The position numbers and the translations under genes are program-made. DNA of 64,000 nt, from NCBI GenBank assembly GCA_003952965.2, contig CM025852.1:9738879-9802878 (forward strand), given 5' to 3'. The stretch is from Morella rubra. Its lineage: Eukaryota > Streptophyta > Magnoliopsida > Fagales > Myricaceae. Positions 38,281 to 49,630 of this stretch are shown here, piece by piece (position 1 is the first letter of the stretch; the number at the start of each line of letters is the position of its first letter). Below the pieces are notes generated by a model. It did not search any database. It saw nothing but the letters and a program-made list of their open reading frames with translations, and was not told where the DNA came from.

Positions 38281-38594
38281 TGTAAGAATCAGAAAAGCAA
38301 AAACAGAAAGAAAGAAGAATAGAGAAAAAGAAGGTTCCAGACGAAGGGGTCAATGGAGTGAATTCTGTATATTTCCCATTATCCAACAATGTACAGTCGG
38401 TGTAAAATATATACAACCGAAAGAAGAAAGAATATTCTAGATACTCGGCAAAATACAAGAACGACCCTATCTAGAAGCTAAGGTACAAAACAACATAACA
38501 GAATTGGTTGCTGCGTGGGGTATCTTTTCTTCTCGGGATTGTGAAAGTCCTGGCGGTGAAGTAATGGGAGCACTCAGCTGTGTATGCTGCAACA
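38281..38594 (-). repeat. Copia 5' LTR
   Basis: Starts TGTAAGAATCAG and ends GCTGCAACA on the plus strand. It is followed by TTTTG. The flanking TTTGATACCA (38271-38280) is the complement of TGGTATCAAA, a variant of the initiator-Met tRNA primer-binding site. Confidence 0.95.
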
Positions 38595-38599
38595 TTTTG

Positions 38600-39415
38600 T
38601 GATAGAAATCTTCTTTTTGGGACGGAAATTTCAGTACAAAAAAAAAATCGATTATTTGAGACGAAATTATATATTGTCCTAAAAAAGAGGCATTTTAGGG
38701 ACAAATTTGTCCATCCTTAAAACTCCGTTCAAACGCACATGACCACTAGAACGGTTGTGAATCTTTTGAGAGGAAACCTCGTTGCGTCCCAAGAAAAAAT
38801 GTTCGAACGCTTATCACTTACCATTCAAACACTTATCACTTTGCATTCAAACGGTGTTTGAATGAAATTAAAAAAATTAAATGCCAAAATTACCAACTTT
38901 TTTCCGCTAGAACACTTTTAAATACTGTTAGAACGCCTCACAAGAAATCAAAATAAAAAGACGAAAATTGTGAGAGTGAAAAAGAAGAAGAAAAAGAAGG
39001 AAGAATAAGGAGGAGGAGAAGAAGAATAAGGAAGAAGAAGAGGACGAAGGAGAAGAAGATGAAAAAAAAGAAAAAGAACAAGAAAAAAGAAAAAGAAAAA
39101 GAAAAAGAAGAAGAAGAAGAAGAAGAAGAAGAAGAAGAAGAAGAAGAAGAAGAAGAAGAAGAAGAAGAAGAAAGAGGAGGAGGAGGAGAAGACGACGAAG
39201 ACACTTTTCTCGTTTTTCAGTGTTCGAACGGCTCATCCTCCAAATTTGGGATAGTACCACGATTGTGCAAATGATGATACTGTAAAAGCCAAAGGGAAGG
39301 GTAAAGCAACATCACCCAAAATAGTGCTGCCTACATTTAAACAAGCAATAGCGCAAGTGCAAGCGAAGAACAAAGGAAAGGGGAAGAAGCTGAAGTGACA
39401 TATTTAAGGATATAA
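38600..39415 (+). mobile_element. CACTA-like debris with GAA tract and Lys-rich ORF end
   Basis: This continues the CACTA-like sequence interrupted by the Copia element. It holds GGGACGG/GGGACAA subterminal motifs, then a long purine tract (39000-39185). A plus-strand frame then ends near 39400 in Lys-rich sequence (VKAKGKGKA, then KNKGKGKKLK and a stop). The last part looks like the tail of a transposon-encoded protein, but I could not identify it. Confidence 0.4.
39090..39180 (+). repeat. GAA/AAG trinucleotide repeat
   Basis: A nearly pure run of GAA units sits within a longer purine-rich stretch (38975-39190). The Glu-rich and Ser/Leu-rich open frames over it are repeat artefacts. Confidence 0.92.
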
Positions 39416-39775
39416 TAAGTCCTTGGTAGTTTGTTAGCTTTTGTTGTAGTTAAATGTTGAGCAACTTATGCTTTGAAATTTTGTGATGTGGAAAACTTGT
39501 AGTTGAAGTATGTTATATCCACATTTGTTGTATTTGGTTTGAGTTTTTTGAACAGTGTGAAGGATCTGTGCAGGATATTTGGGTTGTATTATGCCCCTTT
39601 ACTGTTATATCTAAATGTTAATGGATCTTGAATTTGGTCAGAATATAGCTGTACAGTTATACCGCATTTTCTGGAACCATTGCAGGCTATATGTGCTATA
39701 AATTGTACAAGATCTGGGCAGCCTCTTTTGCTGAGAAATGTGGTATATCAGATCATACAAAATTCTCGGGCACGC

Positions 39776-40040
39776 TGCAACTTAAACCACACATCTTTAT
39801 ACACCAAAACAAACTATGCACAGTCAGTAACAATATTAGACCAAATTTACAACAAAACACCAAAGTGCTAGAATTCATAAACAATATACACTCACTACAA
39901 CTTAAACCCTACATCTTTATACACCAACACAAACTGTTCACAGTCAGTAACAATATTACACCAAAACACCAACATAAATGCCAGAATTCACAAACAACAT
40001 ACAACTTACTGCAACTTAAACCGTACATCTTTTTCGTGCC
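39776..40040. repeat. Three tandem repeats of about 115-120 bp
   Basis: Copies start near 39776, 39896 and 40010 with CTGCAACTTAAACC, CTACAACTTAAACC and CTGCAACTTAAACC. Each continues with a variant of ACATCTTTATACACC, and two share CACAGTCAGTAACAATATTA. The last copy runs into the 3' end of the minus-strand coiled-coil ORF. Confidence 0.85.
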
Positions 40041-40335
40041 CTATGTTAAAGTAAAGAGCCACAATATAAGTAAGGAAAAATAAGCAAGACAGGACCAGTG
40101 CAGCTCTATAGTCTCTCAGCTGAAGTACAACCAATTGTCTTTGTGTTTGAAGCTCCACATTCTGACTAGCATGTTGTGTTTCCAATTGCAAACAATAGCG
40201 AGCAGTTTCTTTGTCCTTATCTTTAATTTCCTCACGATAACGAGCACAAATTTTTTCAAGTTCAGCATGGAGACAAGCACGTTCTTTTTGCATGACTTCA
40301 AGTTCAGCACGGAGACAAACACGTTCCTTCTCCAT
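40006..40335 (-). CDS. Hypothetical coiled-coil protein with C-terminal membrane segment
   Basis: A 109-codon frame, function unknown. It begins with two imperfect copies of a 13-residue unit (MEKERVCLRAELE and MQKERACLHAELE). Further charged heptads follow (ARYREEIKDKDKETARY), consistent with a coiled coil. Near the C-terminus is a hydrophobic segment (LVLSCLFFLTYIVALYF), then a short basic tail. This is the plan of a tail-anchored protein. Its last codons lie in the tandem-repeat array, and it sits in transposon debris, so it may be a transposon-derived or truncated gene. An upstream exon on the minus strand is possible but not defined. Confidence 0.4.
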   Translation of the reverse strand: MEKERVCLRAELEVMQKERACLHAELEKICARYREEIKDKDKETARYCLQLETQHASQNVELQTQRQLVVLQLRDYRAALVLSCLFFLTYIVALYFNIGHEKDVRFKLQ

Positions 40336-40359
40336 TACTTCAAGTTCACACGATAAATA

Positions 40360-42900
40360 GCACTTTCTTTATCCGTGTCTTTATTAGAAGTTGGTTGTGT
40401 CATTTTCAACCTTTTCGTGCATTGTGCGTAGCCGTCTCAACAATCTCTTCAATGATCACACTTCAATTGATTGTACCATATGAAAAAGTTGCAAGATTCT
40501 CCAGCCTATATGACATATTGTTATTGTTAATCGTAGTTGCTAGTTAAATTGTCCAGGGGAATGATTTAAGGGAAGAAATTGAAATTATCTCATAGTTCAC
40601 GCAGTTCAGAAAAACATCTCCCAAAATTACCTTCAGTGTAGGATGTTTTGAGTCACGTTAGAACATCACAACGGCAACATGGATAAGCAGTGGAGACTCC
40701 TCCCCTTGACCCACTTGACGCATTGGACATCCGGCTCAATTCCTCCAAATGGGCAACACTAACAGAGACAATGCAAGTTATTCAAAATGGGCAATATGGA
40801 AAACATGCAACCTACCCATAAATATTTGAAATCAATGCAAGTTATTCACTAAATGATTCAAAAAACTCGGTCTCTCATGAGTTACACGCACATTATGATA
40901 CCCCCAACAACTAAGAAAAACCTAGACCTAACCATTTATTTAGTAAAGCACACACGCACACTACCACGAGTGAGATTCAGGAAAATACGAACAAGAATAA
41001 TATTATGTTATTGAGGATCAAAAGAGAAAAGGAACCTTATCGATAGATGAAGAACACTGGTTTGACAAGAGATAGTTGATATTTCGGGCCTCTGGCTTCT
41101 TTGAAAAGTAAGATTGTTTTCGGGGTTAAAGGGTGAAAAATTAAAACAACAGCCAATGCTATGTGTTTTGGGGTGGAGGAGCATTTTTGGTAGATCGCAT
41201 AGGTTGAAGATCATGTGTAGTGCATGTGACAACGATTCCGTCTGTTTCGATAGAAAATCTAACCGGAGGGCTCGATTCAAATAATTGTGGTAATTGGGGG
41301 GCCTAATGCGTCAATAATGGTAGTTTGAGGTTCTGTTTGTAATTTGCGTGGTAGTTTGGGAGTGCAAAGTGATGTTTTCCCTTAAAATTACAGTATAAAA
41401 ATTATTTAGAGTGAGTAATAAGAGCTTGTGCAAGTTCGTTTGAGTTGATGCATGGAGTTAGATATGAGAGTTAATTAGTTACTTTATAAACAAACCAAGA
41501 GCCAATTATGTCACTTTGTAGGTCAAACCACAGAATTAGCCAATAGACCGTGTCCTGTGGCTTAACTTTTGTGTCATTTTAATACGCAGATTTAATTAAG
41601 GGCGACTTGTGAAATATATTTTTATTTTAAAACTCAATATAACGAACTTAATTTATAGTTTAATTTCATGTTTATTTCGTCCATTGCAAGCTGCAAAGTA
41701 ATGTCCCTTTAAAAGTAATCTTATAAACTTGACAAGGTCAATTTTGTTCGATTTGAGTGTCAATCTGGCCTTTAAAGCCTGTTATATTATATAGTTTGGA
41801 GATGCAGGCATGCGGCCAGTTGCACATGTTTCTTTATGTTATATCACAAGCAAATTATTGCTTGATAAATTGTTTAAAAATCACCTCTTTAATTTGGTGC
41901 AAGCATGAAATTTTCAGTCAGATTAATTGACTAGGTTTTACTTCCTTCCCTGTCCTTTAAGCCATGTAGGGCTGAAGTAGAAAATAATTGACTTTGTACG
42001 TAGACGACGGTGATGCGTCTGGCTCTCGCAGGCCCATACAAACCTTGTGTCCTTTGGGTTTTGTACGTACCCAGTTTATCTGTATGTATCTTGAGCTTTT
42101 ATGTCCAAGCTGTTCCTTGCTGCTGCCTTGGTATATATATATTGTCCATCACCTACATGATCTAATTCCCATATTCTGACAATATTGTGATTTTGAGTTC
42201 AGAAGGAAGCTGAAGAGAGATAGAGGCTGGCTGAGGCGGAGGTGGATTGGCCTGTGGGATAGATTGAGATTTGGAGGGGTAGGTTGGAGATAATAACGGC
42301 TGGAGATTTGACATGGGTAGCGGATTAAAGGTTGGATTTGGTGGGAAATTATCCCAATAGAGGTTTGCTGGACTCGGAAGTTAGTTACCACTGGCAACAT
42401 CTGCGCACTGGAGAGTGAGATCCTGTGTCCACAGCAATCAGAGATTAAGATGGGTTTAATGCCAATTCATGTCATTTTGAGTCCAATCTGGAGGAAACTT
42501 TGTCCTGCTTGTAGTTAGAACCAAACGTTAATAACATGCATGGTGCTGTTCCTATTCACAAGTGACTAGCTCTATGTGATCACTGAAATATATTTTGATA
42601 AATGGGACAAGCAATCTCCGATAACAGTAGGAACATAACAGGAGTCCCGGACAAAGAAAAACTTGACTTGACTTGAGGTAACTGAAATGAATGTCAGTAT
42701 GGACAATGTGAGTACTCAGATTCTGTGTTCAACCTATCTGTGATTCTGATACGTTGTAATACCAAAGAAAAAAGTACAAGAACCAATAAAAAGAACGGTG
42801 TGGTAGACTGAGCATTAGTAAAGTGCCTACGCAAATGCTTCATCTCGCTATAACATGTTAAATGAGACAAAAATGTAAAAGCTACCCAAGTTATTCAATG
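40360..42900. other. Intergenic DNA downstream of HDA6
   Basis: No supported gene. The HDA6-like 3' UTR should lie at about 42700-42900. Frames at 41008-41280 (-) and 42149-42400 (-) have no recognisable motif. Confidence 0.5.
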
Positions 42901-45549
42901 TCAAGAGGGTGGATGCTCCTCGCCTTTATCTTCATCCATTTCATGGACTACATCTCTGCACACACAATCACATAAAACAATATCTCAGATAGAGAATAAT
43001 TAAATAAGGCTACATATTGACCTCGCACTTCCTTAGATCTCCCAATCTAGGGCAACAAATAGCTGCCAAAAGTTTAGTCTCCCATACTCTCTCCCTGTGA
43101 GGGTGTCTGTTCCTAGTCCTTAGCCAAACAAGGTCAACCTCTTTAAATAGCCCTCCTTAAGCTGGTCATGAAACTCTCATTTTGAGTTGGGAAGTTGAAC
43201 TAGGCTTAATGTGTATTTCATCAAACACTATGATCTACACAGAGAGAGAGAGAGAGATGCTTGAATACGCAGCAACTTCTTTCCAACATCTCAATGCTTA
43301 AGGACGAAGGGCATCAGTCGATGCTGTTTAAGAATGTCCAACAACATGTGGATATAATAAATCCAGAAAGATTCGAGTTTCATTGTGACTGACACTAGGA
43401 AAGGAATTCAAGCTTCAAATAAAGTACTGAGACATTTTCGTTCTGCAGAGAAGAATATGCCATCTTTCATGTGATGTGATGAGAAATAAAGCTCACCTCA
43501 TCTCAGAATTTGGCTCATTATGTCGAGGCTTCTCATCTTCATCAGGATCAGAGTCGTAGTCCTCACCGTTCCATATGCGGCGTTTTGGCCTTCGATCCAT
43601 GTCCTCTTCCACCTATATCCAACCCATCCACCAGTAAGATCCAAACACAGATATACAGGGAAGAGGAAATATTGAGAAATATACAAGAAATTTGCCACAG
43701 GCCTCTTCTGGAACTTGTGTGGTTGGTGGTGTTGACTGAAAAGGAACACTAGGTGCGTGCGGGATTCTGGAAAGTTGCTCTAGTAGTGTAATCCTGAAAA
43801 TTTCCATAGTTCACAATACTTGTCAAGGGAACATAGAACAAAAACAAGCAAAATAACACAGTAGTTGAAAGTACCTAATTTTTTCCATATCTTTGGGTGT
43901 GTTTAGATTCTCCATGCTACATGGGTCAACGTGAAGAGTATAATCAGGGCCAAAATACTCATAGTACTCATTGTAAGGCAATTTATTATCAGGCTCTACT
44001 CCAACTGCAACTGCTGTCTGTGACACAGTAACAGATTAACTCATAAAAACAATCATCTCATCACCGATAAAGTTGTCAAGGAATGGGCTGAAGAGGAAGA
44101 GAGACTATGGAAATCCAAAAGAATACCTCATAACACCAGCAACGCGCAACATTGCGGATTGTATACCCTCCCCCACCCAAGACCATCAGAGGCACGTTAA
44201 AAGATCTAAGAAAACGAAGGCAATCTGCATGGCCCCTCACAGACAAGTTGAAGCACCCCAACCTGTCACCAGATAATGAATCTGCTCCACATTGAAGAAC
44301 AACTGCGTCTGGCTGATAAACCTCCATGACTTTGTGAATGATGGGCCGAAACAGACCACGGAAATTGTCATCATCCATTCCATCATTTAATGGCACATTC
44401 AGGGCATAATTCTTCCCAGACCCCCACCCTGTGTCCTTAATGTGCCCAGTACCGGGAAAGAAATCCCCAAATTTATGGAATGACACCGTCATGACTCTGT
44501 CAGTGGCATAAAATGCCTCCTCAACTCCATCCCCATGGTGGACATCAATATCAACATAAAGCACACGCTGCCCAGTTCGACAAATAAAAAGATCAACAAA
44601 ACATAACAACATGTAATACTGGTAAATAATTCTAAAATCTAATACCCAAACACTAGTTTAAGCACAAAATCAAAACCCAATAGCAAAATGAGGGCAACCA
44701 CAACAAGTTCTGTCAAGAAATATGAATATAAGCAGCTTTGACTGAAAGGCCACAGTACACCTAAATGTTAAAAGCAAAACAGAAAATGATTCATAAAATA
44801 CTTAACTCGGCAACATTGAAAAAAACTCAGAATTCAACACAGCTCAAAACTTGATTAGAACTACGACCGAAATGTAAAATAATAGCACATGGCCCAAAAT
44901 CTGAAGCAAATGTATCCGAGATCACACTGACAAATAGCTCAAGAATAACTACGAGGAAAAACCACTAGAAGGGAAAACAAACAAGAGAAATATTGAAGGA
45001 CAAAAATACCCTATGAACTTTGAGCAGCTCAAGAATGCCGAGCACGATATCGTTGACGTAGCAGAAGCCGGAGGCCTCGGACTTCTTGGCGTGGTGGAGC
45101 CCACCGGCCCAATTAAGGGCGATATCAGCGTCTCCGCGGTTGAGCTTGACGGCGGCGCCAATGGAGCCACCGGCGGAGGCTTGGCAGAAACCGAATAGAC
45201 CATCGAAGACGGGGCAATCCTCACCGACATTGAAGCGCTTTGTGTGGCGGATGAAGGCATTGTCGGAGAGGGTCTCGGGGGTGACGGAGGAGAGGAAGTC
45301 GACGTACTCCTCCGAGTGGAAGCGGCGGATGTCAGCAGGCCCCGCGGGAAAGGGGCGGTTGATCTCCATCCGGCGATGGAGTGCGTAGTGGACGATCAAG
45401 TTGTGGGCCATGCGGATCCTGTGGGGCTTCATCGGGTGGCCCTGACCGTAGTAGTAGTCCCCAATGCTCGGCTCGTAGAAGTAGGTCACTCGCCGCTTCT
45501 TCGAGTCTGGCCCCGATGGGAGTGACACGCCCTCTCTACCATCCTCCAT
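42901..45549 (-). CDS. HDA6: RPD3-type histone deacetylase, HDA6-like
   Basis: Six exons on the minus strand: 45549-45010, 44567-44127, 44017-43875, 43793-43703, 43612-43497 and 42955-42901. The product is 461 residues (HDA6 is 471). The class I deacetylase domain fills about 20-385: [20 protein letters not shown], then [13 protein letters not shown] with the tandem active-site His (152-153), [17 protein letters not shown] with zinc ligands Asp188 and His190, [11 protein letters not shown] with the third ligand Asp, and [14 protein letters not shown]. The tail is acidic ([18 protein letters not shown]). HDA6 enzymes remove acetyl groups from histone tails in the nucleus to silence transposons, rDNA and some genes. 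Four introns are GT-AG. Intron 4 only fits in frame with a GC donor (GAAGAG|GCCTGT), so that border is least certain. A transposon terminus begins 24 bp upstream of the ATG. A broken second copy lies at 52.7-54.5 kb. Confidence 0.93.
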
Positions 45550-45572
45550 GGCCCCAAACCTCTCTCTCTGTC

Positions 45573-45640
45573 CAGTGGCGGAACTAAGACTCAATTTGAA
45601 GGGGGGCAAACTCCTAAGGCAAAATGACAAAATCAAAACC
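45573..45640 (+). mobile_element. hAT-type left terminus just upstream of HDA6
   Basis: CAGTGGCGGAACTAAG, then GGGGGGCAAACTCCTAAGGC and AAAATGAC, closely matches the left end of the element at 24297. It replaces the sequence that follows the same CT-rich leader in the pseudogene copy at 54545, so it is an insertion into the 5' leader. The right end and target duplication were not found; the element could extend to about 46 or 47.3 kb. Confidence 0.6.
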
Positions 45641-46115
45641 CAATATCGAAAATTAAGGACTGAAAGCATTAAAAATATTGAAATACACGTACTGTATTAT
45701 TTGCTGAGACTGAGAGGTGGCAATTGGATCATACGAGTCCGTATCATAGATCTATATCAAACACGTTGAAACCGAAACATGAGCCTGTACAAACCCAAAA
45801 TTTGTTGGCATCAAGCAACTATTGGCACCAACTAGAGAAAGGCAACATCAGGTTGAGTTCAGATAATTGCACCAACTAAAGAATCTTGTACATATTAAGA
45901 TTGAGGGGATAATGATCTCTATAAATCTATCTGCCCACTAATTGATCGGTGCTTACACAACACAAGAACTGTTATTGACAAACAAGAGCCATACTTCAGC
46001 TTACAAACGAGCTTCCAGTAGAAACAAGACAATCATAGTACAAACTCTCAATATGAAAATCAAAGCACATGACGACAGGTATTTGAAGTTTTAATTCCAA
46101 AAAGGAAAAGCTTAC

Positions 46116-47200
46116 CTCAAAAGCATCCCAAGGATGAACGAAGAGAACAGCTTCAGATCCTGGAAAAACAAATAGATAGATCAGAAAACAATTAAGGACT
46201 AAAAAATGTCTTAAGAGTTAAAATATCAAAAATTAAGGAAATGTCCAAGCAAATGAACAAGTCATATTGGAAACACAAAGGTACCCTCTGTTATGTTTTC
46301 TGTTCATGTTCTCATACAACTCAAAAAGAATTACTATGAATGTAATAGAAAATTAAATCAAAACCACTTGCAGAATGTCTCAGAGAACAACTTACTGTTC
46401 TATATGAAAATAGTGCAGTAAAGCGATCTTTTGGTATTGGAAATTGAGTTGTTAAAGTTCCATACAATATGTTAATATTTGTAGAAAGAGACTGGATCAT
46501 TAAAATCAAAAACAAAAATACACTTCCTAAAATCAAAAAACACTCATTAACAATTAACAAATTCAATTTCATTAGCGACTAGTTAAAAAATTCACTAATC
46601 TGTAACTAGTTAAAAAATTCACTAGTCTGCAACTAGTTAAAAAATTCAAAAAACAAAAATAATTTGATTAGCAATAACCAACCTTCATTGTCATCTTCAA
46701 AATCAAAGTTAGGAACTGAAATTAGGCAAACATCAATACCTACAACTACAAATGCAAAGAAGGAAGGTAATTAAATTCTGATCACTAATCACTAATCAAC
46801 AATTCAAAAATTCAATTTCAATTTTCAAGCCCTAATCACATTCACAAATCACGAATTCACAGAATCACAATCAATAATTAGCTGAGAGAGAGGTGAGAGA
46901 GGGATACCTGCCGGCTGCTGCTGCCCTGCACGACTGCACGACCACCGGATCACGGCGGGCCGGAGCAATCGATGGTGGGCAGTGCAACGGAGTCGGCGCT
47001 GAGAGAGATCCTGAGAGAGAGAAAGAGAGGCTGAGAGGGAGTGAGCCGAGAGAAGAGGGCCGGTCGCCGGTGGTCGGTGGAGAATCTGAGAGGGAGTGAG
47101 ACGAGAGGTCGCAGGACGCCGGTGGAGGAGGAGCTGAGAGGAGAGGGGGCGAGAGGGAGGAGTCGTGCGAGAAGGGGGAGGGAGAAATTTTGCTTTTTTT
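46116..47200 (-). other. Three candidate spliced exons upstream of HDA6
   Basis: On the minus strand there is a CT-rich, leader-like segment (about 47200-46908) ending CCGGCAG|GTATCC. Two short blocks follow with good borders: 46739-46683 (preceded by TTGTAG, followed by GTTGGT) and 46159-46116 (preceded by TTTTTCCAG, followed by GTAAGC). Their phases agree, and together they encode CLISVPNFDFEDDNEG, then SEAVLFVHPWDAFE. I do not recognise the protein. They could be fragments captured by the transposon at 45573 or part of a broken gene. They point at the HDA6 start on the same strand, so a read-through spliced transcript is possible. Confidence 0.4.
46565..46648. repeat. Three tandem units of about 28 bp
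   Basis: CTAGTTAAAAAATTCACTA followed by ATCTGTA or GTCTGCA is repeated, ending in a partial third unit. No function is seen. Confidence 0.85.
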
Positions 47201-47723
47201 TTTTTTTTAAGCAGACCCTCTGATAATTGAAAAAAAAGCGGGCTGGGCCAAGGGGGGCGGGCTGAGGCATATGGGTGGGCCGAGGGGGGCGAGCCTGAGG
47301 GCAAGCATGTTATAAGCCATCTCCAAATATAAGTATGAATAAATCACCACGACAGTACGCACCAAATTTCTAATAGGCTCCGTGTATTATTGTATGACAC
47401 GGATAGCGTGGAAGTCCCATGCCCTAGAAATAGAATCCTAGATGGTGAAGTAAGTAGTTGTATTGGCGACAAGAAATGTTCTTTTTCCTGAGACAAGGAA
47501 AAGTTGAGACCCAGGCAAAGGACCTAATCATTTGGGGGAAGGATGAATGGAAAGAAATGGGTTTCTAAAGCTTTACTTTCCCTATCATTTTGTGATCATC
47601 ATCTCTTGAAAAGGAAGCTTTATTGTTGGTTGATTGGGACGGCCGCTTGAAAATGACAATCCCTTAATAGGAAAACACCAGTAGCTTACAGTATTGTATT
47701 CTCCTTTAAGTGCACTATACTTA

Positions 47724-47825
47724 CTTTCCTTTCTATATGTGTAGCACAGCAGAAATGAGTTGCATACAGGGTGCTTTCCTTTCTATATGTGTAGCACAGC
47801 AGAAATGAGTTACATACAGGGTGCT
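47724..47825. repeat. Tandem duplication, 50-bp unit
   Basis: Two almost identical copies contain TTCCTTTCTATATGTGTAGC and AGCAGAAATGAGTT; they differ at one base (GCATACAGG versus ACATACAGG). High identity suggests a recent duplication. Confidence 0.92.
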
Positions 47826-47975
47826 TTTAGGCTGCACTTGTAACCATCATCATGCGTGGTCCATTCAAACTGACCTGCATAGAATCCACAGCATAAATGC
47901 AAGTTAGATATTTATTCTTTCACATGCATCAGCTTGATCAGTAGATGTACAATGTGGGTACGTACGGATCTGATA

Positions 47976-48480
47976 CTACACTCTACACAGAACTGCGAAA
48001 GGTGCGCGCATACCCATGGATGATTGTCGATTTTTGAGGGGTGAGGGTGGCGGCGACAAAGGTACTTTTCCTCGGAAGGCCCACAACGAAACTGTTTGCT
48101 TACTGCCTATGTTGAGACCTCCAGTACTGTCTTCTTTCCTTGGATCCATCTTCATCGGGACATCTCTAGTGTCTGTCTGCAAACCATAAAGTACTCTTCC
48201 TTCCACCTGCAGACCAAAGAGAGATCACAACAGGTGAGAAATAATCCGAGACTGAAGGACCTTGATCAGGAGTATTTCAAAATAATATCTACGTTTGGCT
48301 ATTCTCAATTACATTAATTGGAAAAGGAAATAAAAAGACATATTACCGTTAAGGAAGTAACGCAGAAGTTGTTTGGATATCAACCACGAGAAGGTACACT
48401 GCCACTACTGCTGCTATCAACTTTGTCGGCAAACCACTCATCATAGAAAGCTGAAACATGAAACTTGCAGAAGCCCGTGA
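47976..48480 (-). pseudogene. Damaged copy A of a small secreted-protein gene
   Basis: This is paralogous to the locus at 51421-51991. Exon 1 (about 48463-48350) keeps MMSGLPTKLIAAVVAVYLL and a hydrophobic signal-peptide core. An extra A in CTTCCTTAACGG (CTTCCTTACGG in copy B) makes a stop before the GTAATA donor. Exon 2 (48206 down) encodes MKMDPRKEDSTGGLNIGSK, matching copy B, but runs on through a Pro-rich stretch (VPLSPPPSPLKNRQSS) where copy B stops. Relative indels put exon 1 and the conserved part of exon 2 out of frame. Unless splicing differs, this copy is broken. Confidence 0.5.
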
Positions 48481-48879
48481 GTTCTCCTTTGTGACGACCA
48501 CTAGACCAGTGAGAGAGCGAAGCAAGATCTAAAAGGGCAAGGTAGAGTCTCAGGCGGAAAGATGCCTTGAGCCATCCTGCTTTGATGCATTATGTACCTA
48601 CTTTTTTTTTTTTCTGTGAGATATGGTTGGGTATCTTTAAAATCCAGCATCTTGACTTTGAGGTCACGGTTCTTTAACTTTTGTAGAAGGTACGTACTCC
48701 TCAAATGGTCCATAAATTTAGGGTTAAGATTCTCTATAATTTTTTGTTCAGATTGCATGGTGTAATTTGAAGAGAGACAGATATAAGAGGTAGATCCCAT
48801 AACATTTAATGCTGCCCATATAAAATTTCGGACAATATTGAGTCATATAATGGGACCACTTCATGTGTCTGTTTGTTTC

Positions 48880-49160
48880 TAAATTGTATCATATAATTTG
48901 GACAAGAAATTGCAGATGATCCCTTTCCATAAATTTATGGACCCGATTTGACCGTGAGAATGCTAAAGTGAAACAAGACTTATTGAAACTTTTTTGGCAA
49001 TTTGATGAGCACAAAAATGCGCTTTGCCATTTGGTAATTGAATGCTTAGTAATAATGGAGAAGAGATCTAGCAACATCGAAAGTCATGTAAATGAGGAGC
49101 CAAGTGGGTCTAAACGAATTCGAGTGTGCCGACCAGGGAGTAATTTCTGTGGTGGATAAT
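48880..49160 (+). other. Unidentified open frame in the small-gene spacer
   Basis: A 63-codon plus-strand frame (48968-49159) has a charged first half (LKLFWQFDEHKNALCHLVIE) and a basic C-terminus. I recognise no family. It may be a fragment; nothing else is seen between the small-gene copy and the retroposon. Confidence 0.25.
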
Positions 49161-49630
49161 TCATAAGCACGAGCTTCGAAGTGCTTGAGCCTGCAACAGT
49201 CTATGGCTGTCTTGTATGAGGGCAAATTCCAGAATTATTATCTCAAGCTTAAAAACTAATTAGGTGTTTCTGGGGTGTGGTTAATTCAGGGTCTCTGATA
49301 AAATTATAAGCTAAGAAATTCGGACGAATATCCTCTTACGGATATTACAATCTATACAACTGGCTTATTCACGTAACAAGGTCAACTCTTCCTCGGCAAC
49401 TTCGGAACCTTGTAATGACAAAGAGAGCAGAGTGGAACTTGATCCACTCAAAACCTTGTGCCTAGAGGAATCGGCATCTTCTTTATTAATTAATTTAATT
49501 AATATCTGCACTTGCCAATGCCATTAAGGACTGCATAGGTTCCAAAAGAACACCAATTTCTGCAATAATCCAAACAAAACAGATGCAAAGTTTCCTTTGA
49601 ACTTTGTTCCAGCAACCCCAAACCGAAGTT

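Larger units (their letters stand above)
32171..38594 (-). mobile_element. Copia (Ty1-type) LTR retrotransposon, complete ends, inactive
   Basis: Read on the minus strand, the order is 5' LTR (38594-38281), primer-binding site, gag, protease, integrase, reverse transcriptase, RNase H, polypurine tract and 3' LTR (32483-32171). Integrase before reverse transcriptase defines Copia. Both flanks carry the 5-bp target duplication TTTTG (32166-32170 and 38595-38599). The LTRs are 313 and 314 bp and differ at about 21 positions plus an indel, about 93% identity. A 1.2-kb insertion splits gag, and in-frame stops and frameshifts break pol, so it cannot act autonomously. Confidence 0.95.

Noticed and set aside
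38928-39274. Overlapping open frames giving poly-Glu, poly-Ser and poly-Leu proteins
   Set aside because: They are translations of a GAA/TTC simple repeat in several frames.
39776-40040. Regularly spaced repeats resembling a CRISPR array
   Set aside because: Units of about 115-120 bp, only three copies, in a plant nuclear context; these are ordinary tandem repeats.
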